Shown here in pieces: positions 32,495 to 41,727 of a stretch of 64,000 nt of DNA. This DNA is from Duncaniella freteri (GTDB taxonomy: Bacteria; Bacteroidota; Bacteroidia; Bacteroidales; Muribaculaceae): contig NZ_SJSA01000003.1 of NCBI RefSeq assembly GCF_004766125.1, forward strand, positions 1 through 64,000, given 5' to 3'. The notes below the pieces were generated by a model that was given only the letters and a program-made list of their open reading frames with translations, searched no databases and was not told the DNA's origin. The translations under genes and the position numbers were made by a program. Position 1 is the stretch's first letter, and the number at the start of each line of letters is the position of its first letter.

Positions 32495-35400
32495 GTCCGT
32501 AATTTTAATCCGCGAGTATCAATTTCATCTACGCTGTCTTTGATAGCTTTGACGTTTTCTTTGACATCATCGAGTTTTTTGTTAGTTTCTTCGGTGTTGT
32601 CTTTGATGCCGGTTGCTACTTCAAGTAACCGTGTGCCGGTCGCGTTAAGCTCTTTTACACCTTGCACAAGCGTATATGTATGCTCTTGAATCATCGAGAG
32701 CCTTGCATTATTTTCATCTACGCTGTCTTGTGAAGCTGTGGCGATTCCTTTTTGAGTGCCCTCGCGTTCGGCATCATCCAACGGAGCAAACCACTTCTTC
32801 ATATCGTCCGGCAGATTGTTCCAAACTTGTTGAAAGTTTGAGCCGACTTCGTTCAAGTCCGAAGACAGGTCATTCATCGAGTTAATCACGTTGTCAATGC
32901 CTTTGAATCGACCGTCAGAGCCAAACCAGCGAGTCTTGTATTTGTCGAATATTTGCCCGATAGGTTCTTCAATGAATTTCGATATAAGCATTCGTTTCGT
33001 GATGTCGGCGATAATGTCCTTGACGGTCGAGTGCCACGCTTCCATCGCGTCCTCGCCTTGCGCTGCGGCATCCATAAAAGCATCTCCGAGCCGCTTGGAA
33101 ATATCTTCAGATGAGCCACCGATAATGTCTTCAAGCATCTCATTGATGATTGTAGCCATTTCGTGCGCAATCTCTTGGATTTGGCGTTGCCAATCCTCAA
33201 TCTTGCCGTTGTCGGTGTCTTTTTTGTCGCGCTCTTGATTGATTTGCCGCTGAATCAAGATTTGTTGCTCTGCGAGATTCTCAATCTGCTTGCGCGATTC
33301 CTCATATTTCTTGCCGCCGAGAGCTTTGTCAGCGGTATATCCGACACTTGCATAGGCATCCGCGAGTTTCTGAATGGATTTCTCGTAAATCTCGTTACGA
33401 TATACCATTTGACCGATAGCGCGGTTAAACCAATTCGCATATTGCTGCGAAGTCAGATGCAAGCGGAGTACTTCTTCGGTCGTATCGCGATAGACGCTGT
33501 TCAGCTTCTTCACGGCATCGCCCACGCGCTCTTTGAATCGCACTGTGTCGGCGTTGTCAAGCTCCCATTGCAGTTGGTCGATGCGTTCTTGCAGCCGCTC
33601 GATTTCTTTCTGCTTGGATTCATCATCATTGAAAAGGCTTGCAATAGCTGTCGCAATCTGTAATGCGGCAGATATTACAGTCAGAATGATAGATGCTTTT
33701 TCAACTGTCGATATTGAAGTGGCGGTCGCTTGTGCGGTCGCTTGGGTGGCTGTTCCGGCTGCTTCGGCAGTTTGAGCGACATTCTTAGACACGCTCTTGC
33801 CGACATCTCCAATCGCGGAAATGACATCTCCGGCTGCGTCTACGACTTCATCAATAAAGCCGAGTGCCTTATCCATACTGTCGGCAATATCGGATGAGAA
33901 TATCCGGGCGAGCTTTGACGCACGGCCGCCGATATCGGTAACGACTGTTCCGGCAGATTTGAGTTGTGTCGCGAATGTCTTGTATGACTTAGTGACATTG
34001 TTCCGGGCATTTAATGCGCGTTGGTCTGCTTGGAGGCTCTTTGTCTTTGCGTCAGTGAATTTTCTCTCTGAAGCTGTGACACGCTCGTTAGCATCTGCAA
34101 GCTCCTGACAATCTTGTGCGAGTTCGCCGGTTTCGATTAGTTCGAGAATCTTATGTTTAGCCTGCAAAGCGGCGTTGTATTCCGCTTCGGCTTCGTTGAG
34201 TGCTGTTTGTGCGGCCGCAACTTCGGCGAGAGCCGCAACAAGCTCGTCTTTCGCCGTAGATATGTCCTTGAATGACTTATGAAGAGCCGTGAATGGGTTG
34301 CGTGAAGCAATCTCATTCTCCATCGCCGTTATCGCCTCCTGGAATGTCTTTATCTGCTCAACGCTCATGCTTGCTTTCTCACGGTCAAAATAGGTCTTGA
34401 CCTTTTCAAGAGAGTATTGCAATGACTGAAGCGACTGATTGCCAAGGTCGCCGAAAACAACATCCCAATTAATGGTCTTCTTGAAGTCCTCGGCTTTCAA
34501 CGATGAAAACGCTTCTTCCATTTTGTCTAATGCTTTCGGCAGCATATCGGGCGCGATTGCGGCGACTTGATTAATCTTTTTAGTCCATTCAATAGTCAGC
34601 TTGTCGAATCTGTCCTCATACGAGCCAAATTCATCTATTAGCTGATTCATGTATTTTGTGCGCACGTCGGCGAGTTGACGCTCTACTGAATTGGCAATGT
34701 CGGCTAATCCCTGCGAGTAGTTAGCTGCGACATCTTTGTTTTTCAGTAGTTCATCAATCCAATCTTGCAAAGAGCGTTTGCCTTGAGCGGAGTTTTCCCA
34801 AGTATCTTCAGTGGCTCCGTTCTGTGTCATAAACATTGCGTGAGCGTTGTCGCGCATTGCTTCGGCAAGCTCGATTAACTGCTGCTCCCATGCTTTCTTG
34901 CGGCTCTCGCCGTTCCGGCGTATAGTAGCGAGTTCTTTGCCGTAACCGGCTTCCATGCTGTCTATCATCGCTTGCGAGATAGCGTTATTGGTGTCGGTTA
35001 TGTATTTTTTGACTTCAGCTTGATATTCAGCAAGTAGTTTACGCTGTTCACGTGCCGCTGCTTTGGGGTCGAATGTCTTGCCGCTACCGCGATTGCCGCC
35101 GGATTTCGGGTCAATGTGAACGACATCGAAGTGATTTTCTTTTTGGAATCTTTCGAGGTCAGCTTTTTGCTGGGTCATCGCTTCTTTCCAATAGTCTGCT
35201 TCTTTGTTGGCTTCTGCAATCATATTCGCCCGGCGTTCCTCGTTTGAATCTCCAAACCAACGTGCCGGATTATACCAACTGCGGTCAAATTCTCCGTTTT
35301 CGGCTTTGTGGGCTACTTCAAGAGCTTCAACGTATGCTTCAACGTATTTGTTAAGCAAACCTTGCTGAACGGCTTTCATCCGCAGCATCTCGCAATACGC

Positions 35401-36933
35401 GGGGCCGCGTTCAGTCAATACGCGCTCCCACTGTTCAAGAGAATCATAATAGCCAAGAGCTTCACCGTATTTGCTGTTAAGCTCATTGACTTTCTTCTTC
35501 TCTTGCTCTTTGGAGCCGGTAAAGTTTTTGCAAGCCTTGATGTTGTCTTCGAGTGCGACTTGTTCTTGAATGTAGGTCTTTGCCGCATCTTCGTTGATTT
35601 TATTGAGGTCTTGTGTATGTTTGACGGCTTCGTCTTCGGCTGAACATAAATCGACAATCCACGAAACAAGTTCGCCAACGAGTACGACCAACGCGCCTAT
35701 GCCGGTTGATATGAGAGCGAGTTTCAAAACGCGCATTGCAATCGACATGGCTTTTGATGCGGCAGTACCGGCAACCAATGCGCCGGTATGTGCGTTCTGT
35801 GCGGTTGTCGCTGCTTTTGTCGCGCTCGTGTTTGTAGCTTGTGCGCCTGCTCCAGCAGTCGTTACGGCATTGTTCTCTTGCTGTGCGGCCGTATCGACTT
35901 TCGTAACGGTCGCGTTTTCTGCTGTCGCTGTAGTGTTGGCATTCTGTGCCGCTGTCGCACTTGCTGTCGCTGTCGCTTCTTGGGTCTGCGATGCTGCGCT
36001 TTTGCCGGTCAGCTTGTTCCACTTTTGTTTGACCGCATTGAGCGTTACGAGTGAAAAGGCTGAATCCTTGTTTAAGGTCTGCTGAACTTGCTGCAATCCC
36101 ATCGTAATAGCCATTAGGGACTGCACCTTTAGCATTATTTCTTGCAGATGTTCATTCTCTCCGGCGAAAAGTCCGACCGCGCCTTGTGCTGCCGAAAACG
36201 CGCCTGACAAACCGGTTAAGCCGGAGATTATTCCGGCAAACTGATTTTCATCATTAGCGAATACATTTCCGGCTGACTGAATATCGCCTTGAATATCTTT
36301 GAGCCGACCTATTTCTTCTATGATTTCACGATAACGCCCTGTCGTTTTGTCTATTTCGCGCCCTTGCGCTTGCTCGGCATCGCGCAATGCGGCAGCTTCC
36401 ATTGTAAGCTCACGGATGCGCTGGCGTAATGATACTGCGGCAGTGCTTTGTTTCTCTGCGGCATTGGCGGCAGCAACTAATGACTTCTCGTTTTTTTGTA
36501 GCTCTTTTTCTTCAGCTTGTGCGGCCGCAATAACCTCTTTGCGAGTAGTGATTACTTCTTGAATAGCCTTGCGCTGCTGTCGTAGCTCTTTGACATACTC
36601 GCTACGTCCAGGCACATTCGCATACTTGTTGGCTTCTTCGGTTACTTGGCGATATGCCTCTTGAAGTTCGTTTACGGCAGAGTTGTTTTCGCGTATGACA
36701 CGCGCAATCTGCGCGTATGCTTCGCCGATAGCGTTCAGTGTCGGAGTATCATCATACAGAAATTTGAGGTCAACTTCCGGGATTGAAGACGATATGAGTT
36801 GCTGAATCCTCGCGCTCTCCTGCTCAATCTGTGAGGTCACGCCGCCGACTTTCTCGGCCATGTGGTCGAGAGCTGCGTCATATTCCGAGGTATCTATCCT
36901 CGCGGCATAGGAAAGTCCGTCATTAGTATTCAT
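32491..36933 (-). CDS. tail tape measure protein
   Basis: 1480 residues, the longest helical protein of the tail module. Long coiled-coil stretches (VNELQEAYRQVTEEANKYA, LRQQRKAIQEVITTRKEV) alternate with hydrophobic segments near residue 400 (MRVLKLALISTGIGALVVLV) and near 1085 (SIILTVISAALQIATAIASLF), as usual for tape measures that form a channel. It follows the tail-chaperone genes, as in lambda-type siphophages. By the usual rough rule its length suggests a tail near 220 nm. It starts inside the stop of the frameshift product. Confidence 0.85.
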   Translation of the reverse strand: MNTNDGLSYAARIDTSEYDAALDHMAEKVGGVTSQIEQESARIQQLISSSIPEVDLKFLYDDTPTLNAIGEAYAQIARVIRENNSAVNELQEAYRQVTEEANKYANVPGRSEYVKELRQQRKAIQEVITTRKEVIAAAQAEEKELQKNEKSLVAAANAAEKQSTAAVSLRQRIRELTMEAAALRDAEQAQGREIDKTTGRYREIIEEIGRLKDIQGDIQSAGNVFANDENQFAGIISGLTGLSGAFSAAQGAVGLFAGENEHLQEIMLKVQSLMAITMGLQQVQQTLNKDSAFSLVTLNAVKQKWNKLTGKSAASQTQEATATASATAAQNANTTATAENATVTKVDTAAQQENNAVTTAGAGAQATNTSATKAATTAQNAHTGALVAGTAASKAMSIAMRVLKLALISTGIGALVVLVGELVSWIVDLCSAEDEAVKHTQDLNKINEDAAKTYIQEQVALEDNIKACKNFTGSKEQEKKKVNELNSKYGEALGYYDSLEQWERVLTERGPAYCEMLRMKAVQQGLLNKYVEAYVEALEVAHKAENGEFDRSWYNPARWFGDSNEERRANMIAEANKEADYWKEAMTQQKADLERFQKENHFDVVHIDPKSGGNRGSGKTFDPKAAAREQRKLLAEYQAEVKKYITDTNNAISQAMIDSMEAGYGKELATIRRNGESRKKAWEQQLIELAEAMRDNAHAMFMTQNGATEDTWENSAQGKRSLQDWIDELLKNKDVAANYSQGLADIANSVERQLADVRTKYMNQLIDEFGSYEDRFDKLTIEWTKKINQVAAIAPDMLPKALDKMEEAFSSLKAEDFKKTINWDVVFGDLGNQSLQSLQYSLEKVKTYFDREKASMSVEQIKTFQEAITAMENEIASRNPFTALHKSFKDISTAKDELVAALAEVAAAQTALNEAEAEYNAALQAKHKILELIETGELAQDCQELADANERVTASERKFTDAKTKSLQADQRALNARNNVTKSYKTFATQLKSAGTVVTDIGGRASKLARIFSSDIADSMDKALGFIDEVVDAAGDVISAIGDVGKSVSKNVAQTAEAAGTATQATAQATATSISTVEKASIILTVISAALQIATAIASLFNDDESKQKEIERLQERIDQLQWELDNADTVRFKERVGDAVKKLNSVYRDTTEEVLRLHLTSQQYANWFNRAIGQMVYRNEIYEKSIQKLADAYASVGYTADKALGGKKYEESRKQIENLAEQQILIQRQINQERDKKDTDNGKIEDWQRQIQEIAHEMATIINEMLEDIIGGSSEDISKRLGDAFMDAAAQGEDAMEAWHSTVKDIIADITKRMLISKFIEEPIGQIFDKYKTRWFGSDGRFKGIDNVINSMNDLSSDLNEVGSNFQQVWNNLPDDMKKWFAPLDDAEREGTQKGIATASQDSVDENNARLSMIQEHTYTLVQGVKELNATGTRLLEVATGIKDNTEETNKKLDDVKENVKAIKDSVDEIDTRGLKLRT

Positions 36934-37693
36934 CTCGCTTTAACTTCTATTTCTTCGTCTTCGTCAAAATCCTTGAAATTATTGGGGTTATTTGCGTCTT
37001 TGCTGTCATCGTATAGCGGCGCGTCTGAATTGTCTTTGTTGCTCGTATCATCCGGCATCGGCATCGCGCGGCTGTAAAGCAAAGCATTCAAAAAGCTCAT
37101 TTCATAGAGCGCGTATTTTTCGGTTACGCCGAATATCTTTGCTACTCCAAGTATCGAAGCCCAGATACTGTCATTCAGCTTATCACTTCCGCTTTTGTTG
37201 GCTTTAGTATATTTACCGCGCTTAGGGAAGTGATAATTGCGAAAAAACTTGCCGCCTCGTTCTGCTTCAGTCGCTCAATTATCATGTCGTTAAGCTCCGA
37301 GGGACGCACGTTCAAGAGAATCGCATTGGCAAGCTCCGATTTGCGGTCTATTATTTCGACAACTTTTTTACGGCGTTTGATAAGTCCGAAGAACTTGCGT
37401 TCTTCGATGATTTTTTCACGCCTCTCGGTAAGATTCTTTGCACCGAGAATCAGCACGGCGGCAATTTCTCCGAGCGGCTTGAAGTCTTTTGCATGATGCG
37501 CTACTATGTCGAGCCACTGTTTTTTGTCAAGATTCTCGAATGTCGGGAGTGTCGATATAATCTCCGACACGAGAATGAGCGTAGCAAGAGAGGGCGGCGC
37601 AATCTCGTATTTCTCGCCGTCAATCTCGAAAGTGATGTTCCTTTCAAGAATGGTGGCTGCAACCTTGCTTTCTATTGTCGTTTTATCGTTCAT
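36930..37693 (-). CDS. tail assembly chaperone, long form made by -1 frameshift (gpGT type)
   Basis: The short-form gene contains AGT-TTT-TTC, the canonical slippery heptamer T-TTT-TTC, at 37247-37241. After a -1 shift the frame stays open through FFRNYHFPKRGKYTKANKSG and LNDSIWASILGVAKIFG to TGA at 36932-36930, adding about 104 residues and giving about 254 in total. The added part has no good start of its own and its stop overlaps the tape measure ATG. This is the G/GT arrangement of siphophages, where the T part holds the tape measure during tail assembly. Confidence 0.8.
37175..37693 (-). CDS. tail assembly chaperone, short form (gpG type)
   Basis: 172 residues from MNDKTTIESKVAATILERN. 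Upstream in-frame codons exist only because the tRNA-like element is read through, so 37693 is the true start. The protein is helical (SLATLILVSEIISTLPTF, AAVLILGAKNLTERREKIIEERK). It directly precedes the tape measure and carries the slippery site near its codon 150. Confidence 0.75.
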   Translation of the reverse strand: MNDKTTIESKVAATILERNITFEIDGEKYEIAPPSLATLILVSEIISTLPTFENLDKKQWLDIVAHHAKDFKPLGEIAAVLILGAKNLTERREKIIEERKFFGLIKRRKKVVEIIDRKSELANAILLNVRPSELNDMIIERLKQNEAASFFAIITSLSAVNILKPTKAEVIS

Positions 37694-37712
37694 TGCTTTT
37701 AATGATGAATTA

Positions 37713-37781
37713 GTGCGCCGAGCCGAATCGAACGGCTGTTTCTCGCCTAAGCGAGCGCATGACCAACTATGCTGCAACGCG
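37713..37781 (-). tRNA. tRNA-like element with shortened anticodon arm
   Basis: 69 bases on the minus strand. Acceptor strands CGCGTTG and CGGCGCA pair in six of seven positions with a C1-A72 mismatch. The D arm GCAT-AGTTGGTC-ATGC and the T arm AGCCG-TTCGATT-CGGCT are canonical. Between them only CTCGC-TTAG-GCGAG is present: 14 instead of 17 bases, giving a 4-base loop if five pairs form. No CCA is encoded. It cannot read codons in the ordinary way, so it may be a degenerate tRNA, a tRNA mimic, or an mRNA processing signal between two tail genes. Confidence 0.55.
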
Positions 37782-37836
37782 GATGCGAGTTTAACCTCCA
37801 ACTCGAAAGGGCGTCTTTCCGCTTGTCATTGCCGGT

Positions 37837-38394
37837 TTAGGAGCCGCCACCGGCAGTAAGGTCAGATGCAAACGTGGGGTCTGCCCAGTCTGTCTTTTTG
37901 ACTCTGAACTTCTTGTAGAGCAAACCGTCTTCGGTTTCGATGATTTTGAAAGTGAGGTCAACATACGAGCCTTCGTCTTCAGATGAGCCGGGACGGAATT
38001 TGACGGAGCATTTCGGAGCTTTTACACCCTGCGCTCCGATATTCTTCGGGGTCACTTTGACTGAAAACTCGCCCTGCACGATGTTTGTCTTGACATCGAG
38101 TTCATCGCCGTCAGTGCTGATAACTGCGCCGGTCAACATCTTCTCGGTGTCGAAGTCCATCTCCTTGACGCGAGTAGTGATTACTACTTCGGGTTCGCCC
38201 TCTTCTTCGGCAACGGTTTTGCCGCCGGATGCTTTCGCGGTCAGCGTTTCGCCATCAGAAGTTGAGAGTGAAGTCGATTTGTCGTTAGTCGTGCCGACCG
38301 AAACGAGCTGCGTTGCCATAGCATCGTTAGCCCCGGTTGGTCCGATTTCAACACGACATTCCGACCACGACATGATGATTTTCTTGCGTTTCAT
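37837..38394 (-). CDS. major tail tube protein
   Basis: 185 residues, rich in beta structure (VSVGTTNDKSTSLSTSDGETLTAKASGG, EFSVKVTPKNIGAQGVKAPKCSVKF). It lies between the tail completion genes and the chaperone genes, where siphophages carry the tube protein. Function given by position and fold type; no family signature recognised with certainty. Confidence 0.6.
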   Translation of the reverse strand: MKRKKIIMSWSECRVEIGPTGANDAMATQLVSVGTTNDKSTSLSTSDGETLTAKASGGKTVAEEEGEPEVVITTRVKEMDFDTEKMLTGAVISTDGDELDVKTNIVQGEFSVKVTPKNIGAQGVKAPKCSVKFRPGSSEDEGSYVDLTFKIIETEDGLLYKKFRVKKTDWADPTFASDLTAGGGS

Positions 38395-38398
38395 ACTG

Positions 38399-38809
38399 TT
38401 ACTGTGTTAATCGTTGAAATTTTAATCGTGTTACAATTAGATGCTGCTCTATTTCTTCGGGGAGTTCCGTTGATTTTGGCAGTCCGTCACATCGAATCAG
38501 ATACTCGGTATCTTCGCAATTCTTTACAAAGGCTATTATCGCGCTTTCCAAGACACCGACACGCGCTTTGTCTTCGACTTTGCGCCCATCGTTGTTTGCA
38601 ATGTCAGGGACATAGACGTGAATCAGCATTATGCCGCCTTGCACTTGTTCGTCAGTCCCGGCAAGAAACTTGACAATCAAATCTTCGCTTTTAGCGTTTG
38701 TCGGTCGCATCCCGCTTCGGTACACGCTTCCGCGAATTTCCTTGCCTAAGTCGCTGTTTTTTACGAGCGTATAGAAGTCGCGCTCAAAGTCTATTTCCGT
38801 CTTTGTCAT
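38399..38809 (-). CDS. tail terminator/completion-like protein
   Basis: 136 residues. The order LVKNSDLGKEIRGSVYRSGMRP...VKFLAGTDEQVQGGIMLIHVYVPDI resembles small alpha/beta tail completion proteins. It overlaps the HK97 gp10-like gene by 4 bases and precedes the tube gene, the normal position of a tail terminator. Confidence 0.55.
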   Translation of the reverse strand: MTKTEIDFERDFYTLVKNSDLGKEIRGSVYRSGMRPTNAKSEDLIVKFLAGTDEQVQGGIMLIHVYVPDIANNDGRKVEDKARVGVLESAIIAFVKNCEDTEYLIRCDGLPKSTELPEEIEQHLIVTRLKFQRLTQ

Positions 38810-39300
38810 TGCGGCGTGATATATCCTTTTAGAAGTTTGTTCAGTAATCGTTCTGCTTCGAGTTCGGCAGATGCAAGCACGTTTTTACCGCGCACGTTTT
38901 CAACATAGGCGGCGTATTCCATGCCAGCGCACACAATCAGCACCACGCCCCAAGGGAATTTAGCTTGCAGACGCTTCAAGAGAGCTTGCCCCTCTGATAC
39001 GCCTTGCGCTCCGTTTCCTTGTTTGCCGGAGTATTGCTTTGTCGCGCCATGCACTTTGACTTCGCCATCAACGAGAATGACATACCCGATAGAACTTCTG
39101 AGATTGCCGGTAATGTCGTTGTAATCTCCGCTTTCACGCGCCATTTTGACACAAGCCTCACCGATGAACGAAAATTGCTTGACGAGATGAGCGATAAGCT
39201 CTTTTCGCTTTATCTTCAGCGATTGATACAGCTTGCGCGTGTCAGTCTTTGACACCAACACGCCTTTGTATTTGCCGTGTGTCTGCGTTGTTTTTGCCAT
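38806..39300 (-). CDS. HK97 gp10-like head-tail joining/tail protein
   Basis: 164 residues. KMARESGDYNDITGNLRSSIGYVI carries the TGNLRSS-type motif of HK97 gp10-like proteins, and GMEYAAYVENVRGKNVLASAELEAERLL is their usual C-terminal segment. Its ATG shares one base with the upstream stop. Confidence 0.7.
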   Translation of the reverse strand: MAKTTQTHGKYKGVLVSKTDTRKLYQSLKIKRKELIAHLVKQFSFIGEACVKMARESGDYNDITGNLRSSIGYVILVDGEVKVHGATKQYSGKQGNGAQGVSEGQALLKRLQAKFPWGVVLIVCAGMEYAAYVENVRGKNVLASAELEAERLLNKLLKGYITPQ

Positions 39301-39623
39301 TACACAAGTATCTGAATACGTCCTACGGTTGTCAGCGGCTCACGACTCATTACCCGAAATTCGCCAAGTTCTTCAGAGTGCCGGGTCAGTTTCACACGTT
39401 CAAATTGCGCTTCTTCGTCAGATTCGATAAGCACTGTGAATGAAGCCATGCGAAATTCGCCATCCTCGTACTTGCCCTTGCGGTTGTCGGAGTTCGTTTT
39501 GATAGAGCATTCTATCGGGTCACTCCATTCGGTAGTGGCTTCGATAGGCTCTCCATACTCGTTCTCCCCACCGGGTACGACTTTCAGATATTGAAGTGTG
39601 CCGTTTGTTCTCATTCTTACCAA
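39300..39623 (-). CDS. head closure-like protein
   Basis: 107 residues, mostly beta (LQYLKVVPGGENEYGEPIE, FRMASFTVLIESDEEAQFERVKLT, FRVMSREPLTTVGRIQIL). The small beta-barrel pattern and position after the head-tail connector fit stopper/head closure proteins such as SPP1 gp16. Overlaps its neighbour by 7 bases. Confidence 0.5.
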   Translation of the reverse strand: MVRMRTNGTLQYLKVVPGGENEYGEPIEATTEWSDPIECSIKTNSDNRKGKYEDGEFRMASFTVLIESDEEAQFERVKLTRHSEELGEFRVMSREPLTTVGRIQILV

Positions 39624-39949
39624 AGATTAGTGGCATCATCAATCGTCCGTAAATAGTCGCCAAGTTCCTCGTCTGCATCAAGTCCGTATTGCTTGCACCA
39701 ATACGATAGAGATTCTTTTACGGAATCCTCGCGTACTGAAGTCGATACGCCGTTTTCGCTCCGGCTGCTTTCGACATATCCCATGACAAGGCGAATCGCC
39801 ACCCGAAAGAGTTTTGCATCTTTCGGGGTGGCTTCAGCTTGTGCCTCGATACCCTCATTGAATAGCGCGAAGTTGAGTGTCGCGCTATCCGGGTAAAAGG
39901 TATTCGCGATTGCATTGCAAAGTCTGCTTAATGCTTCGAGATTCTTCAC
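39617..39949 (-). CDS. head-tail connector-like protein
   Basis: 110 residues, all helical (ALSRLCNAIANTFYPDSATLNF, LFRVAIRLVMGYVESSRSENG, LSYWCKQYGLDADEELG). The size, helix content and position behind the capsid gene fit gp6/gp15-type connectors. Confidence 0.5.
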   Translation of the reverse strand: MKNLEALSRLCNAIANTFYPDSATLNFALFNEGIEAQAEATPKDAKLFRVAIRLVMGYVESSRSENGVSTSVREDSVKESLSYWCKQYGLDADEELGDYLRTIDDATNLW

Positions 39950-39953
39950 GACT

Positions 39954-41066
39954 TTACGATACTACTGTTTTGAGGGTATAGATACCGTTCATTTCGGTAA
40001 TAACCGGCAGCGACTGTGATTCAGCCTTGGTATATTCAGTGTGCTTCGAGCCCTCTTTCTGACCGACACTCCACAGAGAAGTGACAATGCGGCCGTAGTT
40101 GGCATACGACACTCCGTCATCCGGCTTCAACTCGCAATCCGAGTAGGCATTCTTGACAACGCCAAGTTCGCCGGCAGGGACGAATACGATGTTGTCTTGA
40201 TTCCACGGGGTGTAAGGAATAGCCTCACGCCCTTTCTGAATGCGTACTATTCGACGGATAGGCTCGAATATCGGGTAGTTGTTCGTCTCCATAAACTCGT
40301 TTATGTCGCGGAGAAGTACCGGCTTTGAGGACTTGTCAGTACCCCAAATAAGCTGCTTCATCTTCTTTGTGCGACACATATACGAGAGTCGGGAGGGCGA
40401 GAGTAGAGCTTTTGCAAGCGCGACCTTATCCTGCGATGCGTCAAGGATAGCTTGAATGTCCTCAAAGCAATCCACAGTGTCGATATTGGCGAGAGTCCAA
40501 GCGGTCTTGCAGCTTGCGATGTTCTCGCCGGGCTGATTGAACGAGATAGAGCCTTTGACACCGCCCTCCGGGTTGGTTGTTTCATCGAAAGTGAACGTAC
40601 CTTCGTTGGAGAGTGCGCCGAGGAATATCATATCGAGTTTGCCGTAAACCGCGTTGACAACGGTCTTAACATCGCCCATCATAAGATTTATGAGGCGGTT
40701 TCTTTTGTCCTCATCCTTGATGAGCTTGCTGTCGAGCAACGAAAGAATCTTTCGGTACGTCTTCATCAGCATCGGGAGCGTGAGGGCGTGGTTTACGAGA
40801 GTTTCTTTGAGTGTTTCTACACCCGAAGTACCCATAATCGGCTCGGCTGCGTTTTCTCCGATAGTCGGTGCGGCTATCGTGATGTTGTACTTGCCGATTA
40901 ACTCTTCAAAATCGAGTTCGATTGTGGGGTCATCCCAGTGCATATATCGCTCAAAGATAACTTGGTCGAAAAGCTGCTTGTTGAGTTCACTTGCAGCATC
41001 GAATCGTATCTGCACCTCTTTGGTGAGGTCACCAAAGACGGAGCTGGATAAAAATTCCTTTGGCAT
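39954..41066 (-). CDS. major capsid protein (phage capsid E-like)
   Basis: 370 residues. TLPMLMKTYRKILSLLDSKLIKDEDKRNRLINLMMGD, LLSPSRLSYMCRTKKMKQLIWG and PFEPIRR-like PIFEPIRRIVRIQKG fit the HK97-fold capsid layout, and the N-terminal FFDQ-like FDQVIFERYMHWDDP resembles the capsid E group. It lies between the scaffold/head genes and connector genes. No cleaved N-terminal delta domain is evident, in line with a separate scaffold gene. Confidence 0.7.
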   Translation of the reverse strand: MPKEFLSSSVFGDLTKEVQIRFDAASELNKQLFDQVIFERYMHWDDPTIELDFEELIGKYNITIAAPTIGENAAEPIMGTSGVETLKETLVNHALTLPMLMKTYRKILSLLDSKLIKDEDKRNRLINLMMGDVKTVVNAVYGKLDMIFLGALSNEGTFTFDETTNPEGGVKGSISFNQPGENIASCKTAWTLANIDTVDCFEDIQAILDASQDKVALAKALLSPSRLSYMCRTKKMKQLIWGTDKSSKPVLLRDINEFMETNNYPIFEPIRRIVRIQKGREAIPYTPWNQDNIVFVPAGELGVVKNAYSDCELKPDDGVSYANYGRIVTSLWSVGQKEGSKHTEYTKAESQSLPVITEMNGIYTLKTVVS

Positions 41067-41071
41067 AGTGA

Positions 41072-41692
41072 TTACTGCTTAATGTAGATGATGTTGGGGT
41101 TGTTTTTGAGCGCGATGCCGGTCAACCATTCCGGCAGCATCGGGAAGAGAAGTGACGGCATGAGAACGACTGCCTCATAGGCAGCATCGAGAGTAGGCAG
41201 TCCGCGACCGGTAAACTCTTTGTCTTCGCCCACGATGTTGTTTGGGGAGTAGCGCACGGAGTTTGTAGTCGTAGCTGAATCTCCCTGCCCCTCTGTCACT
41301 GCGACACCCTCTGCGATTACATCATCGGCTTGTATGCCGGTGTATGCTGCTTTGAGCTTCAGAATGTCGTAGGCATCGTTGGTGCGGTCGATTGAATCAA
41401 TCTCGCCGAGCTCGGTTGCACCGAGCTTGATGATTTTGTCGCCTGCCACGAAATAGTGACCTTTGGGGACTCTCACTTCCTTTGTAGTGCCGCCATTGAG
41501 GACAGTCGCGGTCTTGCAGACGGCGGCGGTCATAGTGTCAAAATCGACATACAAAGGCGTTGCGCGGCGTACTACTGTTCCGACCGGAAATTCTTGTGTA
41601 GGCTTGAAGCCACCGGGGAGCATCTTGCATTCACCACGCCAAATCTCCGGGAAACGACCCGGAAACTGCTGTGTCTTAAATTCAATAGCCAT
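41072..41692 (-). CDS. head protein, possibly decoration/capsid-associated
   Basis: 206 residues. PGRFPEIWRGECKMLPGGFKPTQEFPVGTVVRRATPLYVDF and VRVPKGHYFVAGDKI-type segments are beta-rich, as in capsid decoration proteins. It lies 5 bases upstream of the capsid gene. Structural role by context; no family recognised. Confidence 0.5.
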   Translation of the reverse strand: MAIEFKTQQFPGRFPEIWRGECKMLPGGFKPTQEFPVGTVVRRATPLYVDFDTMTAAVCKTATVLNGGTTKEVRVPKGHYFVAGDKIIKLGATELGEIDSIDRTNDAYDILKLKAAYTGIQADDVIAEGVAVTEGQGDSATTTNSVRYSPNNIVGEDKEFTGRGLPTLDAAYEAVVLMPSLLFPMLPEWLTGIALKNNPNIIYIKQ

Positions 41693-41727
41693 TTTGGGGT
41701 TGATGAATTAGAAGTTGATAATTGACC

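Noticed and set aside
35594..36085. Plus-strand Ala/Val/Cys-rich frame opposite the tape measure gene
   Set aside because: Shadow of an Ala/Thr-rich coiled-coil region on the minus strand.
37694..37801. N-terminal extension of the tail chaperone by 36 residues
   Set aside because: The codons read through the tRNA-like element; the ATG at 37693 gives the normal chaperone start.
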